Source: JADFQT01 sp965216025 (GTDB taxonomy: Bacteria; Chloroflexota; Dehalococcoidia; Lucifugimonadales; UBA3495). Taken from it: DNA of 64,000 nt. The DNA is taken from NCBI GenBank assembly GCA_965216025.1, contig CBDCEX010000009.1, forward strand, positions 1 through 64,000, read 5' to 3'. Position 1 is the stretch's first letter, and each line of letters starts with the position of its first letter. This document shows, piece by piece, positions 43,282-52,255 of this stretch. The translations under genes and the position numbers were made by a program. The notes under the pieces are model-generated. The model had not been told where the DNA came from. It searched no databases and worked only from the letters and a program-made list of their open reading frames with translations.

Positions 43282-44209
43282 ACCTACCATGCCCAGTCAC
43301 CCGGATGAACTGCTGGAGGCCTATGCCCTGGATGCTCTGGAGGATGACGAGCACCTTCAAGTGGAGCAGCACCTGGATAGCTGCGACCGCTGCCGGGGCT
43401 ACGTCGCGCCGCTCCACCAGACCGCCGGTGGCTTGGGCTTTTTTCTAGACCAGGCCATACCCCCGGCTGCCCTCGGCCTGAGAATCAGGCAGGCCCTGAC
43501 CACATTGGTGGAAACCGCGCCGGCGGAGACCGGGCCGAATCTCCGATCGACCGGGGTATCGCCTCGCCGTTGGTTCAGCACCCCCCAGCTGGCAATGCCC
43601 TTGGCCGCGGTGCTGGTGTTAAGCCTTTTCTCCCTTTCCTTGTTCATGAACTTCCAGGCCACCGGGAGGATGGACCAGATGGAGCGCGCCGGCTCGACGG
43701 TTACTGCCCAGTTGGGAGAGGCCATGGCGCAAACCAAGCGGCTGGAAGAGGATAATGAAGCGCTGGCTGCTCAGGTGGCGGCGGCCGCATCTACCGATGC
43801 CGGTCAAATGATGGACACCATCCAGGAGATTCGAGCCGCCAGTTATTTGTTGGCCCATCCCGAAACCCGTCCCCTGGTGCTGGAGCCGCCCGGAGGCGCC
43901 GGAGACTCCCAGGGGGTATTGCTGGTCGATGACCAGGGTAATAGAGCTTTCCTGATGATTTCCGACATGGCCCAGCCGCCCCCCAAGCTGCCTTACCAGG
44001 TTTGGTTAGTCCGGGATGGCCGCCGAACTCGGGCCGGCCAGGTGGCCGTCGATTCCACTGGATGGGGAAGCCTGGCCCTCCAACCCCCGGAGCCGGTGTC
44101 CCAATTTGAGTGGGTAAACTTGACTATGATCGAGGACAGCGGTTCCAATGCCGGCACCGAAACCATGGTTCTCCGCAGCAAAATAGGCCCTTCGCCAGGG
44201 GGAAGGTAG
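43268..44209 (+). CDS. Anti-sigma factor, zinc-finger plus RskA-like (313 aa)
   Basis: The N-terminal anti-sigma domain has LLEAYALDALEDDEHLQVEQHLDSCDRC (HxxxCxxC zinc site). A membrane helix (LAMPLAAVLVLSLFSLSLFMNF, residues about 100-122) follows, then a coiled coil. The extracytoplasmic RskA domain reads YLLAHPETRPLVL, GVLLVDDQGNRAFLMISDM, PKLPYQVWLVRDG. This layout holds the ECF factor at the membrane until released. Paired with the gene at 42691. Confidence 0.92.
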   Translation: MSATEPTMPSHPDELLEAYALDALEDDEHLQVEQHLDSCDRCRGYVAPLHQTAGGLGFFLDQAIPPAALGLRIRQALTTLVETAPAETGPNLRSTGVSPRRWFSTPQLAMPLAAVLVLSLFSLSLFMNFQATGRMDQMERAGSTVTAQLGEAMAQTKRLEEDNEALAAQVAAAASTDAGQMMDTIQEIRAASYLLAHPETRPLVLEPPGGAGDSQGVLLVDDQGNRAFLMISDMAQPPPKLPYQVWLVRDGRRTRAGQVAVDSTGWGSLALQPPEPVSQFEWVNLTMIEDSGSNAGTETMVLRSKIGPSPGGR

Positions 44210-44211
44210 TC

Positions 44212-44397
44212 GTGAGCTGGAATGGGAAGGGTAAAGTCGAATCGAGAGAAGCAATGGGTCTAAGGCCGGCCGGCCCGGCCACCAAGCCTATAATGGAATA
44301 CCTGACCTGCGAAATTTGCGGGCAGCGCATGTCCGAGCGGCATTGCAAGTTAGTCTGTCCCAACTGCGGCTATACTCGGGACTGCTCGGACCCTTAG
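44212..44397 (+). CDS. Small zinc-ribbon protein (61 aa)
   Basis: GGGGGAAGGTAGTC precedes the GTG at 44212, two bases after the anti-sigma stop. The protein ends YLTCEICGQRMSERHCKLVCPNCGYTRDCSDP in overlapping CxxC knuckles (CEIC and CPNC), a rubredoxin-like zinc ribbon. The ATG at 44293 would give only the 34-residue ribbon. It is likely the third gene of the sigma operon. Function unknown. Confidence 0.6.
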   Translation: MSWNGKGKVESREAMGLRPAGPATKPIMEYLTCEICGQRMSERHCKLVCPNCGYTRDCSDP

Positions 44398-44485
44398 GCG
44401 GAGGGTGAGATGCTTTATTTCCGTCGTCGCGAGCCATCATGCTGCGGCGGAGCCCCACCTACAGATGAAGATGGGTTGCCCTCGG

Positions 44486-44551
44486 CTCATGGTTCGACAG
44501 GCTCACCACGAGCGGCTGTTATCCCGTTCGTCCTGAGCCTGTCGCAGGGCG
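44486..44551 (+). repeat. Dispersed repeat, family B, copy 4
   Basis: CTCATGGTTCGACAGGCTCA, CCACGAGCGG, then CCCGTTCGTCCTGAGCCTGT and CGCAGGGCGA. Its two halves are inverted relative to each other. It lies between the zinc-ribbon and flavodoxin genes. Confidence 0.85.
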
Positions 44552-44601
44552 ATTCCTGGGACTCTGAAACTTTTGACACACCCCCGTAGATCGAGGCCAG
44601 G

Positions 44602-45108
44602 GTGACAGTTTCGGTTTTGGTCCTCTACGATCCCAAAGGCCCAGCTATTGAGAGTCTGGCCCTGGCCATAGCGCGTGGAGTGGAGAGCCAGGGGGCGGCG
44701 CGGGCCAGCCTGAAATCCACCGCACAAGCCCTCACCAGCGACCTGATGGAAGCCGACGCGCTGCTGCTGGGCTCCCCCAACTGGAGCGGCGTAACCGGCA
44801 CGTTGAAAAGCTGGTTGGACGAGCAGGGCGATCTGTGGGAGGAAGGCAGTCTGGCGGGGAAGCCCGGAGCCGCCTTCACTACTGGTTGGGGAAGGCACTC
44901 AGGTATGGAGATGACCCTGCTGCAGCTCATCCATTGGATGCTGGCCTGCGGTATGGTCATTGTTGGCTTGCCCTGGTCGGAGCGGATGAAAGAATCCGGC
45001 TCGTACTACGGGGCCACCGCCACCGCTGGGGTCGCCCCAGAAGATCTGATCCAAGCCGAAGCGTTGGGGCTTAGAGTCGCTGAACTCGCCGCCAGACTAA
45101 AGGGTTAG
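44602..45108 (+). CDS. Flavodoxin-family protein (168 aa)
   Basis: VSVLVLYDPKGPAIESLALAI is the FMN phosphate loop in a changed form (no TxTGxT). ADALLLGSPNWSGVTGTLKSWLDEQGDL and GKPGAAFTTGWGRHSGMEMTLLQLIHWML follow, as in NAD(P)H:quinone oxidoreductases of the WrbA type. It likely reduces quinones or serves as electron carrier. Start GTG 44602 is the first reasonable one; ribosome-binding site CGAGGCCAGG is moderate. Confidence 0.85.
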   Translation: MTVSVLVLYDPKGPAIESLALAIARGVESQGAARASLKSTAQALTSDLMEADALLLGSPNWSGVTGTLKSWLDEQGDLWEEGSLAGKPGAAFTTGWGRHSGMEMTLLQLIHWMLACGMVIVGLPWSERMKESGSYYGATATAGVAPEDLIQAEALGLRVAELAARLKG

Positions 45109-45175
45109 CCCCGGCCTGGACTGGCTTTCTGGGCAACCATTTACAGTCTCCATGGCCCGGCAGCAGCCCATTAGC

Positions 45176-45595
45176 CTACAAGTCCATGGCCTCCAGACCA
45201 ATCCGCGAAAGGTCTTCATCGGCCTGACCGCTGGTGTATCCTCCAACCCCGATACCGCCCAACAAAACCCCGTCTTTCATTATGACCAGACCGCCCTGAC
45301 CATGGGTCAGCTGAGGGTCTCCCAGCTCGCTGATGCTCCTGCCCTGGCTGTGCAGGCGTTGGGCATTGGCCCCGGAATCGGTGGCCAGCACCGCGGCGGT
45401 ATAGGCCTTGCGCACGGCGTGCCTGCGGCTAAATAGTCTCAGGTTATCCATGCTGGCGTAGGCGCGCAGATTTCCCGTGTCATCAACTATCGCCATGGCC
45501 ACCGGCTCATCGGGCGTCCGAGTCCCCTTGGCGATCATAGCCTCCATCGCCGCCTTGATTTGCTGAAAAGTTAGTGAGTCTGCCACGGTTAGCAC
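45176..45595 (-). CDS. GlcG/HbpS-family haem-binding protein (139 aa)
   Basis: AGGAGGTGCTAACC lies at the start. Features of PF03928: FQQIKAAMEAMIAKG, VAMAIVDDTGNLRAYASMDN, RRHAVRKAYTAAVL, then GGLVIMKDGVLLGGIGVGGYTSGQADED at the end. HbpS-type proteins bind haem or corrinoid; GlcG is of unknown role. Single gene, convergent with the flavodoxin. Length is normal. Confidence 0.9.
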   Translation of the reverse strand: MLTVADSLTFQQIKAAMEAMIAKGTRTPDEPVAMAIVDDTGNLRAYASMDNLRLFSRRHAVRKAYTAAVLATDSGANAQRLHSQGRSISELGDPQLTHGQGGLVIMKDGVLLGGIGVGGYTSGQADEDLSRIGLEAMDL

Positions 45596-45700
45596 CTCCT
45601 AAAATTCATAACGTATTACTAATTTCCTGCTAAAGACGTTCCGAACCCATCCAATTATCGCTCCGCAATCTGGGCGCTGGGACTACCCGATTATAAAGGT

Positions 45701-47161
45701 TCAGCCGCGAGGGAATGGCCACCACTCCGGATAGTCCCGCAACTGCAGGTGGCGGAACAGCTGGGGTTGGGTATCCACCGCCAGCTTCATCGCCTCCAAC
45801 ATAGGCTCCCGGATGGAAAAGTGGGCCAATTGGGACGTCCTCAGCTTGAACAGATGGTAGCACTCCCGGAGATTCAGACGGGCCAGAATTCGCCGGTAGT
45901 GAGCATGGGTCACCAGATACTGGGCCGCCGCCGGGGAGGTTTCCGCAATCTGGTCATAGGCGTGCTCCACTCGTGCCATGGCCTCCCCGAACAGCTCCTC
46001 CAGACCGGCGTCGGCAATCACCTGGGGCACCCGATAGCCATGGGCCACGGTTGGCGGCTGGGGCACATAGGACATCATACGATGTCGCTTGAACTCCCGG
46101 TAGGCGCCGTAATCCATGGAGAATTCGAAGGTATAGCCCACCAGCTCGAACTCCCGAACCGGCGCATCGTGGGGGCCCATTGACGCGGTGCAGCGGGCGA
46201 TAATTCCCTGGCGCTCCTCGGGGCCCATCGCCAGCACCTGTCGCCAGACCTGGGAGTAGCTGCGAGAGGCATAGCGATAGACCAGGGCCGCGGCCAGCTT
46301 TTCTTCGGCCTGCTCATCCCATTCCACCAGGCTTACCCGCACCGGGCTGCTGCCTTCGGATAAACTGGCGGATAAACTGGCGGGCGGCTCCAGTTCACCA
46401 TTCCGAGAGATCTCCCGCTGCTCCCGGCTGGTCTGGGTCAGATAGGGAACTACATCCGCATATTTAATCAGCGTGGGCGTGATGGACTGGCTCTGTTTCC
46501 GCAACTCCTCACCCAGCTCCCGCTCCTCCTCCAGCTCGGAAGACAGGAGCTTGGAGATAGCATGTTCCAGCACCCTGGCATTGGCGGTTACCCCAACGTT
46601 GGTGAGGCTGGCCGCCGGTAGCAGCAGCCGGCAGCTGTCGGTGGCGATGCGCCTCAACCGCAGGCCATAGGCTCCGTCCCGCTCCTTGTCCCGCTGCGGC
46701 TGCTGGGTGGGCAGGTACTGCACGCAGCCATCGATGCACCGCTGGTAATCCCGAAACAGGGCGTCGCAAGTCTCCCGGTAAATCTTATTCAGGGCCGGCT
46801 GGTGATCCAGCTCCGAGGGAATGTGGTAGTAGCCCTCGGGAAAGACCTGGTAGCGGGAGGACTTTTCGGTGTAGGAGGCCAGCCGGTTGTCTTCCAGGGT
46901 GTCACAGGCGATACGGGAGATGTTCTCCACCGCCAGGTGCAGCACAGCATGTTCGGCGACCGAGGCGTGCCCGTAGCCCAGCACCCAGCGTTCGTGGAAG
47001 TCCGCCGCCTTTTCCTGAGTGACCTGTTGGGCGATTTCATCGAAGGACTCGGGCCGGCGGGAGGTCATGGCGAAGGCGACGGCGATTTGCTCCTCCGTCA
47101 ACTGCCGGGCGTCCAGGGGATAGACCCGGCGGGGATAGTCGGAGCGGAGGTCATTAGCCAT
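45701..47161 (-). CDS. thyX: Double-length ThyX-like flavin-dependent thymidylate synthase (486 aa)
   Basis: ThyX normally has 210-250 residues; this protein holds two ThyX folds. In the first half, GHASVAEHAVLHLAVENISR leads to DNRLASYTEKSSRYQVF, which keeps the S-x-RY end of the RHRxxSxNxxSxRY signature but has DNR for RHR. In the second half, YREFKRHRMMSYVPQPPT keeps RHRxxS but loses the SxRY end. HLFKLRTSQLAHFSIREPM near the end is the usual dUMP-binding tail. A composite active site across the halves would be needed. It would make dTMP from dUMP using FAD and methylene-folate. No thyA is in the window. Confidence 0.85.
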   Translation of the reverse strand: MANDLRSDYPRRVYPLDARQLTEEQIAVAFAMTSRRPESFDEIAQQVTQEKAADFHERWVLGYGHASVAEHAVLHLAVENISRIACDTLEDNRLASYTEKSSRYQVFPEGYYHIPSELDHQPALNKIYRETCDALFRDYQRCIDGCVQYLPTQQPQRDKERDGAYGLRLRRIATDSCRLLLPAASLTNVGVTANARVLEHAISKLLSSELEEERELGEELRKQSQSITPTLIKYADVVPYLTQTSREQREISRNGELEPPASLSASLSEGSSPVRVSLVEWDEQAEEKLAAALVYRYASRSYSQVWRQVLAMGPEERQGIIARCTASMGPHDAPVREFELVGYTFEFSMDYGAYREFKRHRMMSYVPQPPTVAHGYRVPQVIADAGLEELFGEAMARVEHAYDQIAETSPAAAQYLVTHAHYRRILARLNLRECYHLFKLRTSQLAHFSIREPMLEAMKLAVDTQPQLFRHLQLRDYPEWWPFPRG

Positions 47162-47230
47162 GGATTGCGGTTTCCGGAGGGATTAAAACGATTGGGGGGC
47201 CCATACTGAAATGGAACACTTGCTTCTTCT

Positions 47231-48868
47231 CTACACCAATGCGCCGAAACCGTTGGGCGTTTCCACCTCAATCAACTGTACTCGGTCGGCAGATACGGCC
47301 TTCTCCAGCGCCAGCGTTAGCTCGGCAACTGTCGCTACCCGGGTGCCTTCAATGCCGTAGGAGTCGAACAGCTTGATGAAGTCGGGATTGACCAGGTCAG
47401 TCGCCATCTCTCGCCCGCCGAAGCGGTCAGCTTGGTAGCCCTTGAGCACTCCCCAGGCGTTGTCGTTGAACATGAGGATAACCGGGTTGATACCGTACTG
47501 CACGGCGGTGCCCAACTCCTGAGCGTTGTACTGGAACCCTCCGTCGCCGGTGATGCACACCACCGGATTATTGGGCATCCCCACCTGGGCGCCCAAGGCC
47601 GCTGGGAAGGCAAACCCCAGTCCGGCCCAGCCGTGGGGCGCCATGAAGGTGCGAGGCTGGTTGATGGCCAGGCAGCGGGCGGCCCGGCTGGCGGGAACCG
47701 TGGCATCCAGCGAGAAGATGGTATTTTCCGGGGTGACGGAGCGGATGGCCTCGAAGGTGCGCAGCTCGTTCCCCCAGTTTTCTTGCAACCCCTGATACAC
47801 GCGCTGCTTCAGGGATTCCAGCTCTTTCCGAAAGCTCTCCCCCTTGCTGACATCCCGCTCGCCGATGCCATCCAGCAGCTGGGTTACGACTGCTTGGGAG
47901 TTGGCCGTGATGGGGATGCTGGCCGGGTAGTTTTTACCGATGGACTCGCCATCCAGCAGCACGTGGATCACCTGCTCCGGCAGCTTCATGCCAACGCCAA
48001 CGGTGGAGCGATAGTAGAGGGTCGAGCCCAGAACCAGCGCCAGATCGCAGGTGCCCAGCCAATCTTGTACCGGGTTGTCGCCCCAGATTCGCCGTCCCAG
48101 GGCCGGTCCCAGGGATAGAGGGTGGTTCTCGGGGAAGGCCCCCTTGGCGCCGTCACCGGTTACTACCGGGGCGCCCAGCCTTTCCGCCAACTGAATGATC
48201 TCCGCGGTTCCGCCCTGGGACTGGACTTCTTCTCCGACAAAAATTACCGGACGCTGGGCCTGCAACAGGGCGGCCAGGGCCTTTTCCACCATCACCGGAT
48301 CGCCCTGGGGAATGCTGGGCTGGCGGGGTTGCAGGACCTCCACCTCGGCCTGATGAGCCAGCAAATCGGTGGGCACCTCCAGCTCAATGGGCCGGGGACG
48401 GCGCTCTTGGAACCGTTGGAAGGCCTCCATCAGGTGATCTGGTATGGACTCCACCTGGTTAATCAGAGCGTTCCAGTCGGTGACCGCCCGAAACATTCCC
48501 AGCTGATCCTTGGTTTCGTGGGTGGCTAACCGCCCGCTGCCAATAAATTCCTGCTCCACGTTGGTCGTGAGCTGCAACACCGATGAGCTGGAGAAGTAGG
48601 CCTCCCCCATGGCGCCCATCGAGTCCGCCGCGCCGGGGCCGGTGCTGGTTAGCAGCACGCCGGGCTTGCCGGTGGCGCGGGAGTAGCCGTCGGCCATAAA
48701 GCCGCAACCCAACTCCAGCCTACCGCCGATGAAACGAAGATCATCCTGGTTATCGAACAGCGCATCGAACAGGTCCAGGGTGTGGACGGATATGATACCG
48801 AAGATGGTATCCACCCCATGGACTTTCAGTGACTCTACTACCGCTTGGCCTCCAGTCAATTTCGCCAA
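47231..48868 (-). CDS. Thiamine-diphosphate-dependent enzyme 3 (545 aa)
   Basis: Pyr domain: FGIISVHTLDLFDALFD, GGRLELGCGFMADGYSRATG with catalytic Glu, TSTGPGAADSMGAM. Central domain: QRPVIFVGEEVQSQGG. PP domain: CITGDGGFQYNAQELGTAVQ...FNDNAWGVLKGYQ. It belongs to the acetolactate synthase-like group but differs widely from enzymes 1 and 2 in the window. Reaction unknown. It lies 69 bases upstream of thyX on the same strand and follows repeat B5. Confidence 0.88.
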   Translation of the reverse strand: MAKLTGGQAVVESLKVHGVDTIFGIISVHTLDLFDALFDNQDDLRFIGGRLELGCGFMADGYSRATGKPGVLLTSTGPGAADSMGAMGEAYFSSSSVLQLTTNVEQEFIGSGRLATHETKDQLGMFRAVTDWNALINQVESIPDHLMEAFQRFQERRPRPIELEVPTDLLAHQAEVEVLQPRQPSIPQGDPVMVEKALAALLQAQRPVIFVGEEVQSQGGTAEIIQLAERLGAPVVTGDGAKGAFPENHPLSLGPALGRRIWGDNPVQDWLGTCDLALVLGSTLYYRSTVGVGMKLPEQVIHVLLDGESIGKNYPASIPITANSQAVVTQLLDGIGERDVSKGESFRKELESLKQRVYQGLQENWGNELRTFEAIRSVTPENTIFSLDATVPASRAARCLAINQPRTFMAPHGWAGLGFAFPAALGAQVGMPNNPVVCITGDGGFQYNAQELGTAVQYGINPVILMFNDNAWGVLKGYQADRFGGREMATDLVNPDFIKLFDSYGIEGTRVATVAELTLALEKAVSADRVQLIEVETPNGFGALV

Positions 48869-48920
48869 GGTTCATCTCCCGACTGATTTGATTTGATGAA
48901 GTGGGTGTGGGAACAAATCG

Positions 48921-48993
48921 TTCATGGTTCGACAGGCTCACCACGAACGGAAAAAGAACCCCGCCCGTTCGTCCCGAGCTTGTCGAAGGACGG
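48921..48993 (+). repeat. Dispersed repeat, family B, copy 5
   Basis: TTCATGGTTCGACAGGCTCA, CCACGAACGG, an A-rich loop, then CCCGTTCGTCCCGAGCTTGT and CGAAGGACGG. Long inverted halves could form a stable hairpin between enzyme 3 and the pdhC gene. Confidence 0.85.
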
Positions 48994-49094
48994 ACCACCT
49001 GCAGTACCAGAGTTTTGGAATAATTTCTTCGAGACTCAATTATAGAGATCCTCTTCACGCCGGACCGGGCTAGTGTTAGAGGCGGGCGGCACCG

Positions 49095-50351
49095 TTACAG
49101 CAGCAGGCTGACCGGACTCTCCAACAACTTCTTGACTGCTACCAGGAATTGGGCGGCTTCGGCGCCGTCGGCGACTCGATGGTCGGTGGAGAGGGTGGCC
49201 TTCATCACCTGGCCGACCACCAGCTCACCGTCCCGCACCACCGGCTGGGCCTTGACCGTACCTACCGCCAGAACCGCGGCATGGGGCGGAAAGATTATCG
49301 CCGCAAAGCTGTCAACATCGAACATACCCAGGTTGCTGACACTGAATGTGGTGCCGCTGTACTCTTCGTTCCTCAGAGTGCCGCTATTGGCCCGGGCGAC
49401 AAGGTCCTTGCTGGCGGCGGCCAGCTCTTGCAGGCTTTTATCCTGGCAATTGCTAATGCCGGGCACTATGAGCCCGGCCTCCAAGGCTATTGCGATACCA
49501 ATGTTGATGCTGGAGTTTAGCTGCAGATGGTCTCCCTGGAAAGAGCCGTTGAACTTGGGGTATTGGCCCAGCACTATCGCGCAGGCCTTTAATATTAAGT
49601 CGTTCACGCTCACCCGGTTCTCAACAGGCAGAGCGTCATTAAGGTCCCGGCGCAGATTCATGGCTTTGCCCATATCCACTTCGGCCGTGACGTAGAAATG
49701 GGGCGCCTCCCGTTTGCTATCCACGGTTACCCGCGCGATGGCTTGCCGCATGCGGGAGAGGTCCACCCGCTCTCCGGACAGTGCCGCCGGGATCGGCGCA
49801 GGAGAGGGCGGTACCGTAGGTGAAGCGGCCGGGGCGGTCGCGGCCGGGAAAAACTCCAGCACATCCTTTTCCACTATCCGGCCTCCGGGGCCAGTTCCGC
49901 TGATCAATGCCAGGTCTATTCCCCGTTCCTGGGCCAGGCGGCGAGCGATAGGGGATACCCTAAGCCTACCGCCGTCCCCCGCCGGAGGGGCGTCGGCTGT
50001 TTGGGAGGCGGTTACTACCCCAGCCTCGGTCGGCGGCGGGACCGGCTCCGGCCCTGGAGCCTGAGCTGGGGATCCGGCGGGCAGGCCTTCCAATATCTCA
50101 TCTAATACCTCATCCGCGCCGGCGATAATGGCGATAAGCTCTCCAACCGGAATAGCAACCCCTTCATTGGCAACTATTCTCCGTAAGACCCCGGAAGTGT
50201 AGGCCTCGAACTCCACGGTCGCCTTATCGGTCTCAATGTCGGCTATGACCTCTCCGCGGGCCACTTCCTCTCCTTCACTCTTGTACCACTTGACAACAGT
50301 GCCCTCGCGCATGTCGTAGCCCATTTGGGGCATAACGATATTTGTCGCCAA
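49095..50351 (-). CDS. pdhC: Dihydrolipoamide acetyltransferase, E2 of pyruvate dehydrogenase (418 aa)
   Basis: The TTG at 50351 is chosen since GAGGAGGACACC precedes it. Lipoyl domain with IADIETDKATVEFEAY (Lys near residue 43), a Pro/Ala linker, E3-binding domain RVSPIARRLAQERGIDL...GPGGRIVEKDV, and the catalytic domain with DALPVENRVSVNDLILKA and STDHRVADGAEAAQFL (DHRxxDG). It moves acetyl groups from E1 to CoA in the cytosolic complex. It is the last gene of lpd-pdhA-pdhB-VOC-pdhC. Confidence 0.95.
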   Translation of the reverse strand: MATNIVMPQMGYDMREGTVVKWYKSEGEEVARGEVIADIETDKATVEFEAYTSGVLRRIVANEGVAIPVGELIAIIAGADEVLDEILEGLPAGSPAQAPGPEPVPPPTEAGVVTASQTADAPPAGDGGRLRVSPIARRLAQERGIDLALISGTGPGGRIVEKDVLEFFPAATAPAASPTVPPSPAPIPAALSGERVDLSRMRQAIARVTVDSKREAPHFYVTAEVDMGKAMNLRRDLNDALPVENRVSVNDLILKACAIVLGQYPKFNGSFQGDHLQLNSSINIGIAIALEAGLIVPGISNCQDKSLQELAAASKDLVARANSGTLRNEEYSGTTFSVSNLGMFDVDSFAAIIFPPHAAVLAVGTVKAQPVVRDGELVVGQVMKATLSTDHRVADGAEAAQFLVAVKKLLESPVSLLL

Positions 50352-50614
50352 GGTGTCCTCCTCATGCCGTTGGAACTGGTGATACGGCCGGCTTGGCGGA
50401 CCTACTGCCTTCGACGGGCCACCCATTCCCGAAAAATGCCAGGGGTCCGGGCGAGACCCGGTCTCCTCGCCAGGCGTCCGCCAGGCTTCTAAGATGATAA
50501 ATCACCCGGGAGAACCGGGCAAGATGGCGCCGTCTTTTGGGGATGCCGGGCTCCGGAGTTGTTAACCCCCGGAGTTTTTACCCTGGGGGTTCCAGATTCC
50601 GTAAGTACCGGCTG

Positions 50615-51073
50615 CTAGGCCCCGGCGCCCCTAGCGAATTGGACCAGGATACGGTCCGGATCGTACATGTAGAGGCTTCGAACCTGCCCTTGGCTGTTGG
50701 TGAAGACCTCCCAAGGACCGGCCAGCTCATATCCTTTGGAAATCAACTCTTCGGCCAGAGATTTGGGGTCAGCCACGCTGAAGGCAATATGGCTGATACC
50801 CACCTGATCCAACTGAATGGCCTGACCGTCCGGCTCCTCACCCGGATGGTTGGTCAGGGTCAGTGTTGGATTGGTGGGGTTCTGGCTAAAGCTGAGGCTT
50901 ACCCGCCTACGGGTCCGGCGCGGATGCCGGTAGTTGTTGGGCCGGCCTCCTTCAGTGGGGTCTGTGTCGCCTTCGGCAACGACTTTCATGCCCAAGGCGT
51001 CGCGGTAGAAAGCCAAGGATTTTTCCATATCCCGGACGCATATGCCGATGTGGGAGATCTGAGCTGCATCCAT
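50615..51073 (-). CDS. VOC/glyoxalase-family protein (152 aa)
   Basis: Two beta-alpha-beta-beta-beta modules: ISHIGICVRDMEKSLAFYRDALGMKVV and ISHIAFSVADPKSLAEELISKGYEL, ending GQVRSLYMYDPDRILVQFA. The metal ligands His (SHIG), Glu/Gln and His (SHIAF) are placed as in type I metal-dependent dioxygenase/glyoxalase folds. It lies between pdhB and pdhC in the pdh operon, an unusual place; a role in methylglyoxal or a carbon-acid side reaction is inference. Confidence 0.88.
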   Translation of the reverse strand: MDAAQISHIGICVRDMEKSLAFYRDALGMKVVAEGDTDPTEGGRPNNYRHPRRTRRRVSLSFSQNPTNPTLTLTNHPGEEPDGQAIQLDQVGISHIAFSVADPKSLAEELISKGYELAGPWEVFTNSQGQVRSLYMYDPDRILVQFARGAGA

Positions 51074-51264
51074 TCAATTTTCTCCTCAAGCGCGAGGCTG
51101 GTCCATGACGGGAAGAATTCCTGCCCCGGAGTCCCACCATGCTAGACCGTAAGGAGATTCTTGTCAAAAAGGGAGGCGAGGGAAGACCGGGCCTTAAAAT
51201 TGTCATTGCGAGGAGAATGAAAAGACCCTGAGAGGGGAGAGTTCTGGGGACCCAGTTCTAAGGC

Positions 51265-52242
51265 CTAACGGCTCAGGAGGTTTCGGGCAGCTTGGGCTAC
51301 CCGTTCCGGATTGGGTATGGAAAGCTGCTCCAGCGGCAGGGAGTAGGGGATAGGAACCTCTTCGCCGGCCAGACGTCCGACCGGGCCGTCCAGGTAGTCA
51401 AAGGCTTCCTGTTGAATCTGGCTGATGACCTCACCCGCGAAACCGCCCAGCTGAGGGGCCTCCTCCACAACCAGCACGTTGTGGGTCTTCTTGGCTGAGG
51501 CTACTATTGTTTCGGTATCCAAAGGGCGTAGCGACCGTAGATCGACCACCTCCGCATCTATGCCATCTTGGGCCAACTGGCCGGCGGCCTCCAGACAAAC
51601 CTGGACCATCCGGGAGTAGCTGATCAAGGTCACATCCTTGCCGGGGCGTTTCACGTCGGCCAAGCCGATGGGAATCTTTTCCCCGTTTTCGGAGATTTCA
51701 CCCCGGGTGCCGTAAAGCAGAATATGCTCCACAAACAACACCGGGTCCTCCAGGTCCCTACAGCTTCGAAATAGGCCCAGGACATCCTGAGGAGTGGAAG
51801 GGACCACGACCTGTAAGCCGGGCACGGAGGCGTAAAAGCCCTCAAATGACTGGGAATGGCTGGCGCCCACGCCGGCCCCGGCGCCGGTTACCGTACGAAT
51901 AATCAGGGGGACGGAGAATTGCCCGCCGGACATGTACCTGATCTTGGCCGCGTGGTTGATTATCTGATCAGCGGCCAGCAGGCTGAAGTTGATGGTCATC
52001 AACTCCACGATGGGACGCAACCCGACCATGGCCGCGCCCACGCCAGCGCCGGTGAACGCCGACTCGGAGAGGGGTGAGTCCTTGATCCGCCGCTGGCCGT
52101 ACTGCTCCCAAAAGCCCTTGGTCACGGCGAAAGCGCCCCCATAGAGGCCGATGTCTTCGCCCATCAGGAAGACCCTTTCATCCTCGTCCAGGGCTTCCCT
52201 CAACGCTTGGCCTACCGCATCTCGGTATGTGATAACCGGCAT
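51265..52242 (-). CDS. pdhB: Pyruvate dehydrogenase E1 beta subunit (325 aa)
   Basis: ATG 52242 (MPVITYRDAVGQAL) has GAGGG upstream and lies 13 bases after the pdhA stop. Features: DERVFLMGEDIGLYGGAF, GFWEQYGQRRIKDSPLSESAFTG (split motif with catalytic Glu/His region), and a transketolase C-terminal domain LISYSRMVQVCLEAAGQLAQ, DLRSLRPLDTETI. With pdhA it forms the ThDP heterotetramer that decarboxylates pyruvate or a branched 2-oxo acid. Confidence 0.95.
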   Translation of the reverse strand: MPVITYRDAVGQALREALDEDERVFLMGEDIGLYGGAFAVTKGFWEQYGQRRIKDSPLSESAFTGAGVGAAMVGLRPIVELMTINFSLLAADQIINHAAKIRYMSGGQFSVPLIIRTVTGAGAGVGASHSQSFEGFYASVPGLQVVVPSTPQDVLGLFRSCRDLEDPVLFVEHILLYGTRGEISENGEKIPIGLADVKRPGKDVTLISYSRMVQVCLEAAGQLAQDGIDAEVVDLRSLRPLDTETIVASAKKTHNVLVVEEAPQLGGFAGEVISQIQQEAFDYLDGPVGRLAGEEVPIPYSLPLEQLSIPNPERVAQAARNLLSR

Positions 52243-52255
52243 CGCTGCTCGCCCT

